Program-made: the position numbers and the translations under genes
Assembly (NCBI GenBank): GCA_951804985.1
Contig: OX638132.1
Location: 8,475,529-8,539,528 of the forward strand
Direction: 5' to 3'
DNA from: Dryomyza anilis
Lineage: Eukaryota; Arthropoda; Insecta; Diptera; Dryomyzidae
DNA length: 64,000 nt
Shown: positions 35,881 through 48,452 of the stretch, piece after piece
Numbering within the stretch: position 1 is the first letter of the stretch
Layout of the letters: each line of letters begins with the position of its first letter
Notes under the pieces: generated by a model
Databases searched by the model: none
Told to the model about the DNA's origin: nothing
Seen by the model: only the letters and a program-made list of their open reading frames with translations

Positions 35881-36419
35881 TCATAAAATTCACAATTCAT
35901 TTCCGATCATTTCAAAAGATAACTTCATGATACAATTATTCATATATTTGTACATATTTGAAATATTATTAAAGCTGCATTAAACTTTTTTTTTTAATTT
36001 CAAATATTCATTTCAACAGTGACACTTTTTCGCTCACCCATTTCCACATAAAAACCACCTTCTAAGACATTACATTGGGTGTATTAAGCGCAGCTGCTAT
36101 TGTGTTACGGGAATTGAAAACGGAAATTTGTATTTATTCAACTCGATCTGATAACAATTGGAAAATATTATATTTTAAACAGACAGTTGAATCGATTAAA
36201 ACGAGTTAATATGAATACAGACAATTTCATCAATATTGATTAAATGTTTAATGTTCTTTAGGTATTTTGAATAAGAATGAAATTTATCAGTTCTGGTAGA
36301 TTTTCGTCTACAGATTCTTGCCACGTACTCAGAATTTGCGAACCACGTAAGAATTAAAATAAAATTGTAAAAATGTTCATTTTTGGTACTTTATATCGTA
36401 ATTTTGGTGTGCTGATCCC

Positions 36420-36700
36420 AAATTATATACCCCAAATTATACCCCAAATTATATAAACTCACCACACCGAAACTCACCACACTGGAACACACCACATCGG
36501 AATTCACCACATCGAAATTAACCACTCCAAAACTTACCACACTAAAACTTACAAAATACATTTTCAAAATGTCGACAGTTATTATAGTAATATCAAAATA
36601 TTTTACATATTTTACAAACTTACCACACTAAAGCTCACAAAAAAAACTAACCACTTCTACGGGGAAGACTTCTATGGGCAAGAATACTACGGGGAAGTAT
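36420..36700. repeat. Inverse composite of the two 15-bp minisatellites
   Basis: About eight units of the type CACCACACTGAAACT, with ATCGGAATT variants (36455-36560), then a 60-bp AT-rich gap, then units of the type TTCTACGGGGAAGA (36655-36695). This is the reverse complement order of 29252-29632. Confidence 0.75.
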
Positions 36701-37796
36701 AAAACACCGTTTAATCTGTTAAAAATAAAATGAAATCTGAAATGGTATTTTGACGAATTGGTGATTTTTGTACAATTAATCCTAAAATTCTCATTTAAAG
36801 TGCTCGTGTATTTGAGATATTAGTGGTAGATTCATACGATATAACTTAAAATATCAACTCTTGTATTACGAATGCATAAAAATGTTTAAATTATTAATTC
36901 CGCGCGTGACGCAATCGATAAGTCGCGTGTGACGTAGTCGATAGATCGAATTAAAATCGAAATAGTTTTCATTTTCGAAAAAAACATAAATTTTTCAGGA
37001 ATTATGACTTTTTTTTTTAAACAACAAAAAAAGAGCACACAATTTAATCTCAACATTTTGCATAATTTATAATTATCCTCAAATGGTTTGCAGAGTTTTT
37101 CGAAAAATTCATCATCTGTACGAAGCGATTGTTGAATTCCTTTTCAAATGTCTCAAGTATTGAAATTTCTTTTTAGGTATGTATATCAATTTAATGCCTT
37201 TTTTGGTATAATATTGTTTCAAACAAATTTTGTTATCTTTGTTGCAAATTATTTATGGTACGTTGCCAGTTTCAGCAGGTAATAGTGCGGCATTAAAAAA
37301 GTGCCTTTGGTTTGCTTTATAGTGCGATGCGCATTTTTGTGGTTGCATAGAGATATTTTTCTTTGATGATGTTCTATAAAAATTTCAGTTTGTTGTTGTA
37401 ATGTTTTTGAGTTAAAAATAGCTACTTTGCTTTTGTGCGCTTTAAGGCTATGAAATTTGTGATTTAAACAAATAAGCAAGCGCTAAAGAACGGTTTACGT
37501 ACAGAAAAAACGGACATTATTCTAGTTTATATCGCGTAATCAGAGCACTTTTGAACGAGGACAAAAAAGAGACTTATCATCATAAATAGCTTGCAAACAT
37601 GCAGTGAGTGGTGGAGATGGAGTGGTGGAAAGTTATAAAATGTTAAAGAATTTAGGCAAAGCTGAAGATAAACTTTAAGTTATGTGCAATAAACTTTGTA
37701 TTTGAATAATTTGTTAAAATTGGTATTTGTATTTTGCAATTTATAAATATGAATATTAAATAACATTTCAATTGTATATGTATCACATAACATTTC
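36701..37796. other. Intergenic, AT-rich
   Basis: No gene recognised. At 36900-36950 two imperfect direct copies (GCGTGACGCAATCGATAA and GCGTGTGACGTAGTCGATAG) stand out as GC-rich in an AT-rich setting. A possible regulatory site, unproven. Confidence 0.35.
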
Positions 37797-40354
37797 ATTA
37801 AATTAAATTAAATTAAATTAAATTAAATTAAATTAAATTAAATTAAATTAAATTAAATTAAATTAAATTAAATTAAATTAAATTAAATTAAATTAAATTA
37901 AATTAAATTAAATTAAATTAAATTAAATTAAATTAAATTAAATTAAATTAAATTAAATTAAATTAAATTAAATTAAATTAAATTAAATTAAATTAAATTA
38001 AATTAAATTAAATTAAATTAAATTAAATTAAATTAAATTAAATTAAATTAAATTAAATTAAATTAAATTAAATTAAATTAAATTAAATTAAATTAAATTA
38101 AATTAAATTAAATTAAATTAAATTAAATTAAATTAAATTAAATTAAATTAAATTAAATTAAATTAAATTAAATTAAATTAAATTAAATTAAATTAAATTA
38201 AATTAAATTAAATTAAATTAAATTAAATTAAATTAAATTAAATTAAATTAAATTAAATTAAATTAAATTAAATTAAATTAAATTAAATTAAATTAAATTA
38301 AATTAAATTAAATTAAATTAAATTAAATTAAATTAAATTAAATTAAATTAAATTAAATTAAATTAAATTAAATTAAATTAAATTAAATTAAATTAAATTA
38401 AATTAAATTAAATTAAATTAAATTAAATTAAATTAAATTAAATTAAATTAAATTAAATTAAATTAAATTAAATTAAATTAAATTAAATTAAATTAAATTA
38501 AATTAAATTAAATTAAATTAAATTAAATTAAATTAAATTAAATTAAATTAAATTAAATTAAATTAAATTAAATTAAATTAAATTAAATTAAATTAAATTA
38601 AATTAAATTAAATTAAATTAAATTAAATTAAATTAAATTAAATTAAATTAAATTAAATTAAATTAAATTAAATTAAATTAAATTAAATTAAATTAAATTA
38701 AATTAAATTAAATTAAATTAAATTAAATTAAATTAAATTAAATTAAATTAAATTAAATTAAATTAAATTAAATTAAATTAAATTAAATTAAATTAAATTA
38801 AATTAAATTAAATTAAATTAAATTAAATTAAATTAAATTAAATTAAATTAAATTAAATTAAATTAAATTAAATTAAATTAAATTAAATTAAATTAAATTA
38901 AATTAAATTAAATTAAATTAAATTAAATTAAATTAAATTAAATTAAATTAAATTAAATTAAATTAAATTAAATTAAATTAAATTAAATTAAATTAAATTA
39001 AATTAAATTAAATTAAATTAAATTAAATTAAATTAAATTAAATTAAATTAAATTAAATTAAATTAAATTAAATTAAATTAAATTAAATTAAATTAAATTA
39101 AATTAAATTAAATTAAATTAAATTAAATTAAATTAAATTAAATTAAATTAAATTAAATTAAATTAAATTAAATTAAATTAAATTAAATTAAATTAAATTA
39201 AATTAAATTAAATTAAATTAAATTAAATTAAATTAAATTAAATTAAATTAAATTAAATTAAATTAAATTAAATTAAATTAAATTAAATTAAATTAAATTA
39301 AATTAAATTAAATTAAATTAAATTAAATTAAATTAAATTAAATTAAATTAAATTAAATTAAATTAAATTAAATTAAATTAAATTAAATTAAATTAAATTA
39401 AATTAAATTAAATTAAATTAAATTAAATTAAATTAAATTAAATTAAATTAAATTAAATTAAATTAAATTAAATTAAATTAAATTAAATTAAATTAAATTA
39501 AATTAAATTAAATTAAATTAAATTAAATTAAATTAAATTAAATTAAATTAAATTAAATTAAATTAAATTAAATTAAATTAAATTAAATTAAATTAAATTA
39601 AATTAAATTAAATTAAATTAAATTAAATTAAATTAAATTAAATTAAATTAAATTAAATTAAATTAAATTAAATTAAATTAAATTAAATTAAATTAAATTA
39701 AATTAAATTAAATTAAATTAAATTAAATTAAATTAATATAAATTAAATTAAATTAAATTAAATTAAATTAAATTAAATTAAATTAAATTAAATTAAATTA
39801 AATTAAATTAAATTAAATTAAATTAAATTAAATTAAATTAAATTAAATTAAATTAAATTAAATTAAATTAAATTAAATTAAATTAAATTAAATTAAATTA
39901 AATTAAATTAAATTAAATTAAATTAAATTAAATTAAATTAAATTAAATTAAATTAAATTAAATTAAATTAAATTAAATTAAATTAAATTAAATTAAATTA
40001 AATTAAATTAAATTAAATTAAATTAAATTAAATTAAATTAAATTAAATTAAATTAAATTAAATTAAATTAAATTAAATTAAATTAAATTAAATTAAATTA
40101 AATTAAATTAAATTAAATTAAATTAAATTAAATTAAATTAAATTAAATTAAATTAAATTAAATTAAATTAAATTAAATTAAATTAAATTAAATTAAATTA
40201 AATTAAATTAAATTAAATTAAATTAAATTAAATTAAATTAAATTAAATTAAATTAAATTAAATTAAATTAAATTAAATTAAATTAAATTAAATTAAATTA
40301 AATTAAATTAAATTAAATTAAATTAAATTAAATTAAATTAAATTAAATTAAATT
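37797..40354. repeat. AATTA pentanucleotide satellite, about 512 units
   Basis: About 2558 bp of nearly perfect (AATTA)n. The only irregularity I see is at 39737-39738 (AT swapped to TA). It is preceded by CATTT-CATTA (37791-37800) and followed without a break in the 5-bp register by AATTG-CATTA-CATTG. Such long perfect arrays are prone to assembly or length error, so the copy number is uncertain. Confidence 0.97.
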
Positions 40355-41684
40355 GCATTACATTGCATTACACTGCATTACATTGCATTACATTGCATTA
40401 CATTGCATTACATTGCATTACATTGCATTACATTGCATTACATTGCATTACATTGCATTACATTGCATTACATTGCATTACATTGCATTACATTGCATTA
40501 CATTGCATTACATTGCATTACATTGCATTACATTACATTGCATTACATTGCATTACATTGCATTACATTGCATTACATTACATTGCATTACATTGCATTA
40601 CATTGCATTACATTGCATTGCATTACATTGCATTACATTGCATTACATTGCATTACATTGCATTACATTGCATTACATTGCATTACATTGCATTACATTG
40701 CATTACATTGCATTACATTGCATTACATTGCATTACATTGCATTACATTGCATTACATTGCATTACATTGCATTACATTGCATTACATTGCATTACATTG
40801 CATTCCATTGCATTACATTGCATTACATTGCATTACATTGCATTACATTGCATTACATTGCATTACATTGCATTACATTGCATTACATTACATTGCATTA
40901 CATTGCATTACATTGCATTACATTGCATTCCATTGCATTACATTGCATTACATTGCATTACATTGCATTCCATTGCATTACATTGCATTACATTGCATTA
41001 CATTACATTGCATTACATTGCATTACATTGCATTACATTGCATTACATGGCATTACATTGCATTTCATTACATTGCATTTCATTGCATTACATTGCATTA
41101 CATTGCATTACATTGCATTACATTGCATTCCATTGCATTACATTGCATTACATTGCATTACATTGCATTACATTGCATTCCATTGCATTACATTGCATTA
41201 CATTGCATTACATTGCATTGCATTGCATTACATTGCATTACATTGCATTACATTGCATTACATTGCATTACATTGCATTACATTGCATTACATTGCATTA
41301 CATTGCATTACATTGCATTACATTGCATTACATTGCATTACATTGCAAATAATTGCATTACATTGCATTACATTACATTACATTGCATTACATTGCATTA
41401 CATTGCATTACATTGCATTACATGGCATTACATTGCATTTCATTACATTGCATTTCATTGCATTACATTGCATTACATTGCATTACATTGCATTCCATTG
41501 CATTACATTGCATTACATTGCATTACATTGCATTACATTGCATTCCATTGCATTACATTGCATTACATTGCATTACATTGCATTACATTGCATTACATTG
41601 CATTACATTGCATTACATTGCATTACATTGCATTGCATTACATTGCATTACATTGCATTACATTGCATTACATTGCATTACATA
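40355..41684. repeat. CATTG-CATTA decamer satellite
   Basis: About 133 decamers made of two pentamers, CATTG and CATTA. Occasional register slips give CATTA-CATTA or CATTG-CATTG, and point variants CATTC, CATTT, CATGG and CACTG occur. No stop codon arises in any plus frame, giving 300-470 residue HYIALHCITL repeats that are not proteins. CATGG plus the two CATTT variants recur 375 bp apart (41046 and 41421), an internal duplication. Confidence 0.97.
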
Positions 41685-42837
41685 TAATTGTAATTTGTGT
41701 CATTGTAATGCACAAACAAAAAATGAATGAAATAATTTTTTCACTGTATTTGTTAAGGTTGTTAAGTTTAGAAACAATTTGTATTGTTCTAAATAAAATA
41801 ATAAATTAGATTGCGTAAATAGGTTTACAAAAAAAGTAATGGAGAGTAGGAAAATAATAAGATGTAGAAGAACTAAAAAATCACATTAAAAACAAGAAAT
41901 AACAACAGAGTACGTTTGATGCTGCGAAAGAGTGAAACCGCCGGAAGTCTTCTGACGACTTTCTCCAGTTGTTCGAATAATTCTGTTTGGAGCTGCAACA
42001 TTATATCTTAAGTATTTTACATTTATATAGTATGCTTCAGAGCACAACAACCAGAATAATAATAACAGAAATTACAACTACTCAAGAACAACAACAGCAA
42101 CAACAACGACATGCGCAATTTTAACGACTACAAATTCCACAACAATTAATATTCTGCGTTTTATAAATACTACCTACTAAAGCCACAACAAAAAAACGAA
42201 AATATTAAGAATTTTATAACAGCCAACGTCACAACCAAATTTTGCAGCATCTTTGAAATTTCAGCTACACAGCAAACGTCACAACCAAATTTTGCAGCAT
42301 CTTTGAAATTTCAGCTACACAGCAGACACTTTGCGTGTTTCAGGCACCCTGTAGTCACTGCAGAACGTAAGCAGCTGACAGCGCCAAGGCAGCCATGCTG
42401 TCGAGAGGCTCAACAGCCAGCAGCAGCAACTTCACAAAATGCTGCCGAGATCTTTTTTAACGCAAGGAGTGCGTATGCTGCCATTAATCATTGTCGCTGG
42501 TCGTTGGCTCAAGGACATCATGCAAAAGGACAAAAAAATATACAAAAAAAACGATAAAAATAATAAATAAAAATATATCAAAAAAAAAATAAAAGTATTA
42601 TAAAAAAATATATAAAAAAAGCTAAAAGATAAGACTCAAAAAATGCGTCTTGTTAATCAGCGCATGCATGAATTCGGCACCGAGAAAATTTCCTTTAAAG
42701 CGCTGTAATCCATATTTACTAAGGAAGTCGCGGAGCTCCACATACACATTGTTTTGACATTCGCATTAAAAATAATTAAACATTAAATAATTAAATTGTT
42801 AATTAATTTAATATGTTACGTAAGAATTCAGTACAAC
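41685..42837. other. Intergenic with a 50-bp tandem duplication
   Basis: A 50-bp unit starting AACGTCACAACCAAATTTTG is repeated once, perfectly (42225-42274 and 42275-42324). 42300-42540 is GC-richer with CAG-type triplets and an open frame (42303-42557) of no known family. The rest is A-rich. Confidence 0.5.
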
Positions 42838-43038
42838 ACCCAGAATAAAATACCATATAAATAAAAGTTTTTTTACTATTAAAAATATTGAATCGGAAAA
42901 TACCATTAAATACTACCATAAATACCTTGACATTGCCATTGAGTTTATATAAAAATATTTATTTTTTGTATACTATTAAATCAATAATTGTCCTATTGAC
43001 CAAATTTAATGGGATTTGAGGGAATTTTTTTCTGGGTG
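42838..43038 (-). mobile_element. MITE-2, short copy
   Basis: ACACCCAGAATAAAATACC at the left and AATTTTTTTCTGGGTGTA at the right, with the CCTATTGACCAAATTTAATG block. Same orientation as the 23085 copy. Confidence 0.75.
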
Positions 43039-43310
43039 TACTTATTTTTGTTGATGAAAAGTTAAGGCAACTAAAGTCATATAAAGTTTCAATCCACTGG
43101 AACCAGATTCCAATTGTTTTTTTTTTGGAATATCTACTAAGATCCACAGCACTCAGACAGACTATATCCATTGTACTGTGAAATCTATTCCCTACAATTT
43201 TGTGGTTAATATCACCACGAGCGCCCATTCCCAAGCCGGGATTCGAACCCGAGACCTTTAGAATGCAAGTCCAGCGCGCTACCTCTGGACTGCTGAGGCC
43301 GGCTTCCAAT
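43039..43310 (-). mobile_element. Possible second tRNA-headed SINE
   Basis: Minus strand from about 43305: a tRNA-like head with the anticodon-loop-like CTTGCAT, a T-arm TCGGGTTCGAATCCCGG that pairs well, and box B GGTTCGAATCC. The acceptor stem does not pair, so it is not a working tRNA. The loop would read TGC (Ala-type). The body then runs toward 43040 next to MITE-2. Only one copy is in the window, so a SINE or a tRNA pseudogene are both possible. Confidence 0.45.
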
Positions 43311-43332
43311 GGTTTAATGATAGCTAAAGGTA

Positions 43333-43638
43333 GCCGCGGTAGCTCAGTGGTTAGTGCGTTGGACTGCGAGCCGAAAGGTCCCCGGTTCAAGCCTGGACTG
43401 GGGCTAACAACATCTTTTCATAGAAACATTTTTCTATACCGCGCTACCTCTCGGCAGTAAATGGCAAACCTACGAGAGTAAAATCATTGCCTATGAAAAG
43501 CTCTCACCCGCCGTTCGGATTCGGCAATAAACTGTAGGTCCCACCACTGAGTACAAATATAACACGCACAGCTCAAAATGGTGAGAGAGCTCGGCCTTAG
43601 TTCTTATAGAACTGTAGTGCCAAACTATTATTATTATT
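43333..43638 (+). mobile_element. tRNA-derived SINE, copy 3 (plus strand)
   Basis: The clearest copy for reading the structure. Box A TAGCTCAGTGG is at 43340-43350 and box B GGTTCAAGCC at 43384-43393. A linker GGGGCTAACAACATC follows, then a body with the CCGTTCGGATTCGG and GTGAGAGAGCTCGGCC blocks, ending in (ATT)n at 43625-43638. The tRNA-like head could be read with a GCG (Arg-type) anticodon loop CTGCGAG, but acceptor-stem pairing is lost. Possible short direct repeat TAA(A)GGT at both ends. Confidence 0.88.
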
Positions 43639-45580
43639 AAGGTTGACTAAAAGGGAACATCAATGTTGGTTGAGGTTTGTACCCCACTGTTGTACCAATT
43701 AAATTGTATTGAATAAGTCGAATTAGAAAAGACAAGGCCAGTTTTATGGAAAATAAAATAAATATAAAAAATGCATTCCGTCTTATGATAATCATTAAAT
43801 CATTGTGGTTTTGTTTGTTTGTAATTTGTGAAACAAAAAGATTAGTACATTTTGAAATTTAAAATTTCTCAAATATTTTCGGACTCTTTTTTTTTATTGT
43901 GTACCTAAATAAGGAAAAAAATCGCACATGAAGAAGTTCATGCTAGGAAAATATTACCAGTGAATTCTTTTTATATTTTTGAAAATTCACAAACTCTGAT
44001 ACCAAATTTAATATTCGTGAACATATTTTGTTCATGATTGCGCTGATTATCTCAGATAATACTCATTTAGAATATTTGTATTAAATTGCAGATATTATTC
44101 GGTGTTTGAAAAGACAATGAAAAACTGTAACTTACTTTTAAAAGTACCCGATAAGGCAACTGCGTTACAAAAAGATCGTGTATTCGGTTTGTTACTTGCT
44201 TGGGCTTTACCAGAGCACGTATATCTGGCCCTACATTCATTTCTACAAGAAATACTAAAGATAATTCTTATCTCAGTAAAAAAAAAAAAAACTGTACGAA
44301 GAGTGGAATGAAATTCTAAAACTCGAGTAAAATTCGGTTCGAATGAAAAATGACTAATAATATACTACTAAAATTCCAGAATTTATTATCTGAATATCAA
44401 GAAAGCAAATTACTTAGTTGTAATAATGTAAACAAACTTTATTCTACTGGATTTTTAGAAGTTAATTTAATGATTATTAAAAACTAAAAAGAACATGCTA
44501 AATTGTTACTGTATTCATCGCAAAAAGAACACGTGTTCATGTATCTGCTGTTGTTTTCATCGGTCTTTCTTTTTCTGTAATATTCGCACGTATGCTTAGT
44601 ATTGCGATGTTGCCATCTGTTTGTTAGTTTGCATATCTGTCTATTGAAAGTAACTAAGAGAAATTTTCTAGATATTCAGACATTATGTTCTTAGGTATCC
44701 AAAAAGTAACTAAGTACAATTTGTCTGCAATGCACACTTTTTTTTTCGTAGGTGTCAAAAAACGGCACGATATACAATGTATGTGTTTTCACGAATAGAA
44801 CAAAAGAGCACAGCCAGACAAGCAAGCGTCTATGTATGTATGAATGTTCAAGATATAAAAATAGAAAACACGAAAATGCCTTCGAATATTGGTATGGTTT
44901 CAGTTCGTAAACATTGTTTTGGATAAAATTGCGCATAAATACCAAATTGAATTCGTTCCATTGTTATCTAAATACACTATACAATGCTTATGGGACGATA
45001 AATAGAACAATTCTCTACCAAAGACCTTTATTTTTCAAAATAAAAGTTATCACTCAACCAAATATATTTATTTTTGAGAAATAATATCTCTCAGTGAAAG
45101 ACCAAATGGAAATAAATGTTAATATTATTTTTGATCTCGGATTTTAATTAATGTTATTATTTATATACATATATATACATTTATGTGTTAATATTAAATT
45201 TGAGTTTTCATTTGGGTGAGTTTATATTTGGTATTAAACATTTAAAACTACCTTTTGCATGCTCGCAGTACTCAATCGTATACTCGCTGCACTCGTTTAA
45301 GCAGTTGAATATTCACTGCACTCGGTGTGCTTACTACAGCGAGTAGTGCAGTTCAAGTACTTTTGTTCAACTATACAAATGTTTTGTGTGTGCACTGCAG
45401 TAATGTTTTCATTCTCTTTTGATTTGAACTCATTTGTAAAATGAATGATCAGAGCATGCATACATTTGTTTTGGAATCTGTTAGTACAAGAGAGTAAGTA
45501 TTCGAAATAAATATTTTTAGTGGCAAAATTTAACAAACACTTTGTCAATAAAAACTTTGGAAAAATCTGTACATGTTGAT
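43639..45580. other. Intergenic, AT-rich
   Basis: No gene recognised. The frame at 44102-44311 (KVPDKATALQKDRVF...) has no family I know and ends in a lysine run. 45240-45370 is rich in GCACTCG/CGAGTGC words in both orientations. Confidence 0.35.
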
Positions 45581-45897
45581 ACGGAAAAGAGTTGTCTCGG
45601 GTAGAATTGTTCAGTCCAGAAGAATTGTTCAGTCCAAGAATTAGTCTTAGGAAGAACTATCGGGGGGAAGAGTTATTGGCGAAGAATACATAGCGATGTG
45701 ATGTTCGGGGAAGAATTTTCTGGAAAGAATTCTCAGCTATATAGTGTCCGGAAAAAATTGTCTTGGGAAAGAATTCACTCTGGTAGATTTGTCAAGAATA
45801 AAACTTGTCGGGAGAAGCACACTGTCTTGCGAAGAGTTGTCCGGGAAAATAATGTCCACGGCAATGTCTCGTAGAGAATTGTATTGGAAAAAAATAT
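45581..45897. repeat. Diverged minisatellite of GAAGAATTGTC type, left of the LTR
   Basis: Loose units of about 15-30 bp around the words GAAGAATTGT, GGGAAGAA and GTCTTGGG. The same sort of sequence continues to the right of the solo LTR (46425-46630), so the LTR landed inside it. Confidence 0.5.
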
Positions 45898-45901
45898 ATA
45901 T

Positions 45902-46408
45902 TGTTACGAAAATTCAGTCTATGGAAGACTATTCTACAAGTTCGTATCTCTGGATTGTGTACAAAATTAAAACACTTTTATGTTTGGTTTAAATTATAAA
46001 AAATAACTTTTTTAACAAATTCTAACAACTACTGCATGTCCACTATTTAACTTGACATTGATCACACACGAGATGCACTCGATAACTTTCCAATCACTAC
46101 TGAAGTGCTGTACCTCAGATGCGGCTCCCTTATATACTGCATGCATCAGTTCGACACGTTTCGACAAGCTTCGACTTGTTTCGATAACCTTCTACTCGTT
46201 TCGTGAATGACACATGCTATTGGCATCTCATTCGCACTCATGTGTTTTAATGCGCTGATCTTCCATCTCTTTCTCGCACACTGCCTCAGTGTGCTGAATG
46301 ATCTTCCGTCTCTTTCTAACACATTGCTTAGTACGCTGAATTGTCTTGCGTCTCATTTATTATTGTTGATTGCTTGCACTATGGGGCAAATATCCTCTTT
46401 TCGTAACA
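45902..46408. mobile_element. Solo LTR of a Gypsy-type retrotransposon
   Basis: A 507-bp segment from TGTTACGAAAA to TTTTCGTAACA, that is TG...CA with an 11-bp terminal inverted repeat. It is flanked by the 4-bp direct repeat ATAT (45898-45901 and 46409-46412). Insertion at ATAT is known for the 17.6/297 group of Gypsy elements. A TATA-like CTTATATACTGC is at about 46130. No internal coding region or second LTR is present, so it is probably the product of LTR-LTR recombination. The orientation is more likely plus, from the TATA element, but is not certain. Confidence 0.8.
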
Positions 46409-46696
46409 ATATGAAAAAGAAATATCTTGGGGTAGAAATGTCCGAGGAAAATATGTTCGAATGAGTATTGTCTTGTTGAGGAAGAAGAATTCCTTGGTGA
46501 TGAATGAAATCTCAAAATAATAGTTTTTTTTTTTTTTTTTGAAAATATTGCTTTGGAGATAAATGTATCGGATGAATTATCTCGGTTAAGCATTGCTTAG
46601 GGGAAAATTTAATCGAAGTCGAATTGTCTCAAAGTGTCGGATAATAATTATAGAATTGTACTTAATCCAGAGATCCAGTTTTATATCAAATTTTTT

Positions 46697-46850
46697 ATAC
46701 CCTACACTACGAGTGAAAGGGTATATTCAGTTTTGTACGCCGTTTGTAACACCCTGAAGAAAGCATCTCCGGTATGGAAAAGTATATATATTCTTGAACA
46801 GCATGACCTCCTGAGTCGATTAGCGATGTCCGTCTGTCCGTCTGTCCGTA

Positions 46851-46887
<37 letters not shown>

Positions 46888-47380
46888 TTCCTTCTGTCTG
46901 TCTGTTGAAATCACGATTACGGAAAAAGTAGAAAAGCTAGAGCAATAAAACTTTAGATTTAGAGTACTTATATATCTAAGCTGTCTGAACAAGAAAATTG
47001 GCATGATCGATCTATTGTGACCTGAGAACCGACCACTTATGTTCAAATACCTCATATAAAATTTACATCTGCAAATCAATTTTACTGTATACGTGCTTAG
47101 GTAAAATTTTTTGGTCAAATATATAATGACATCATGCTCAAATACATGATAATATTGTTTTCCGGCGAAAAGACTCGTGGTTCACAAAAAAAAAAAAATC
47201 GAAATTCGGTACACCTACCCATTTGTAAATATGGGAATCAAATGAATGGAAATTCTTCAGCGATGGAAAGTTTGTAGTTATTTTCAGGATTCGTATACCC
47301 TGGAGACCTATATACCACTTTTAATGGTAACCACACATATGTGTAGGGTATTTATAGTCGGCTTAGACCGACCATAATTT
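46697..47380 (+). mobile_element. Helitron-like/mini-me element K2
   Basis: Begins ATACCCTACACTACGAGTGA. It has the (TA)n run, the core TTCTTGAACAGCAT...CTGAGTCGATTAGCGATG, then (TGTC/GTCC)n (46828-46900). It ends GTGTAGGGTATTTATAGTCG, then GCTTAGACCGACC, with a short terminal hairpin. It shares over 500 bp with K3 at 53047-53630 in inverse orientation, 6 kb away. Noncoding. Confidence 0.78.
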
Positions 47381-48441
47381 TGATAATCTTAACTATTATA
47401 ATAACACCTACTTTAAAATTTCCCATGTGATCTAACCTTCCCAACTGGTTTTATATTAAATTTTTGTCTACGTGTAGTGTCAGAAACTGAAAATATCTAA
47501 GTATGATTTTAATTATTTCAATTTTAAAGTGTTTTTATTGTGTCTTTAATTGACAACCTCATTTCAGAGCAATGAGCGGCGCTAATGAAGTCACCTTGTT
47601 TGCTGCTTTATATAGTATTATCAGAGCCACTCCACACCTAAACCGAGCAGATGCAAGACACATACAAACAATGTCGCCGCCAACATGTGCCACCCAGTTT
47701 CTCACGCCCCCAGCCACACAGGCACTTAGACGTGTGGCTGTCGAGGACCGCAAGACAAGCGACCAACGTGGCTGCCACTGTCACACAAAGGCAGAGACAA
47801 CAATAAGAATAGCAGCAGCAGCAACTAAAACAACAGCAACTACAATAGTCGCAAACAAGAACACAAGAACAAGCACAATGTGAACACGAAAAGAAAGATT
47901 TGTCAAATGAAATAATTGTACGTGTAGCCAAAGTAGAAAATGATTGTCATTTATCTCAACTTTTGTCACACTCAATTACTCAATGCCTTTTATTGTTGTT
48001 CACAACGAGCACAGCTACATTTATGGCGGCGGCGGTGATGGTGATGGTGACGGCGACAGCGACAGCGACAGCAACACCACCAACAACATGTACAACAACA
48101 ATAACAGAAGCAGCAGCAGCAGTACGTAGCCGAGTTCAAACTGAGTGAAAGGCAATAAATTTGCCTTTAATATAGCGTAGCGCATATGTTATGGCAAGAG
48201 TTTGAAACACGGTGGTACGAAAGTGGTGGCGGTGGCGGCGCGGGTGATGACGGCGGCATCAGTTACCGATGCATGATTTTGACAATTTACACGTGATTAC
48301 TGCAAAACCCAAAAACAGCACATGTTTAAGCACACAACAAATATGTTGATCAATTTTCATTAAATTTAATGACAACTTGCGTCAGAATAGACGTGTATTG
48401 CCGGCGGCACCGACAGCGGTAACTGTATATAAAATATAATT
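47381..48441. other. GC-rich, triplet-rich island, no gene recognised
   Basis: 47560-48270 is the most GC-rich non-repeat stretch of the window, with CAG/CAA, GGC/GAC and AAC triplet runs. Overlapping frames exist on both strands (for example 47572-47883 and 47944-48129, the latter giving a GDGDGDSDSDS run). A TTTCAG/AGCAATGAGC junction at about 47568 could be a splice acceptor. This resembles a leader or low-complexity exon of a fly developmental gene, but there is no domain to confirm it. Confidence 0.3.
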
Positions 48442-48452
48442 TTTATAAGTAA

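Noticed and set aside
37797..41684. CRISPR-like array
   Set aside because: No spacers, eukaryotic context. These are simple satellites.
40353..41809. Open frames of 329-468 residues with HYIALHCITL repeats in all three plus frames
   Set aside because: They arise because the CATTGCATTA decamer has no stop in any plus frame. No start context, no splice signals, no codon bias.
47572..48129. Candidate small gene or first exon
   Set aside because: Triplet-rich sequence open on both strands, with no domain and no conserved pattern I recognise. Kept only as a GC-rich island.
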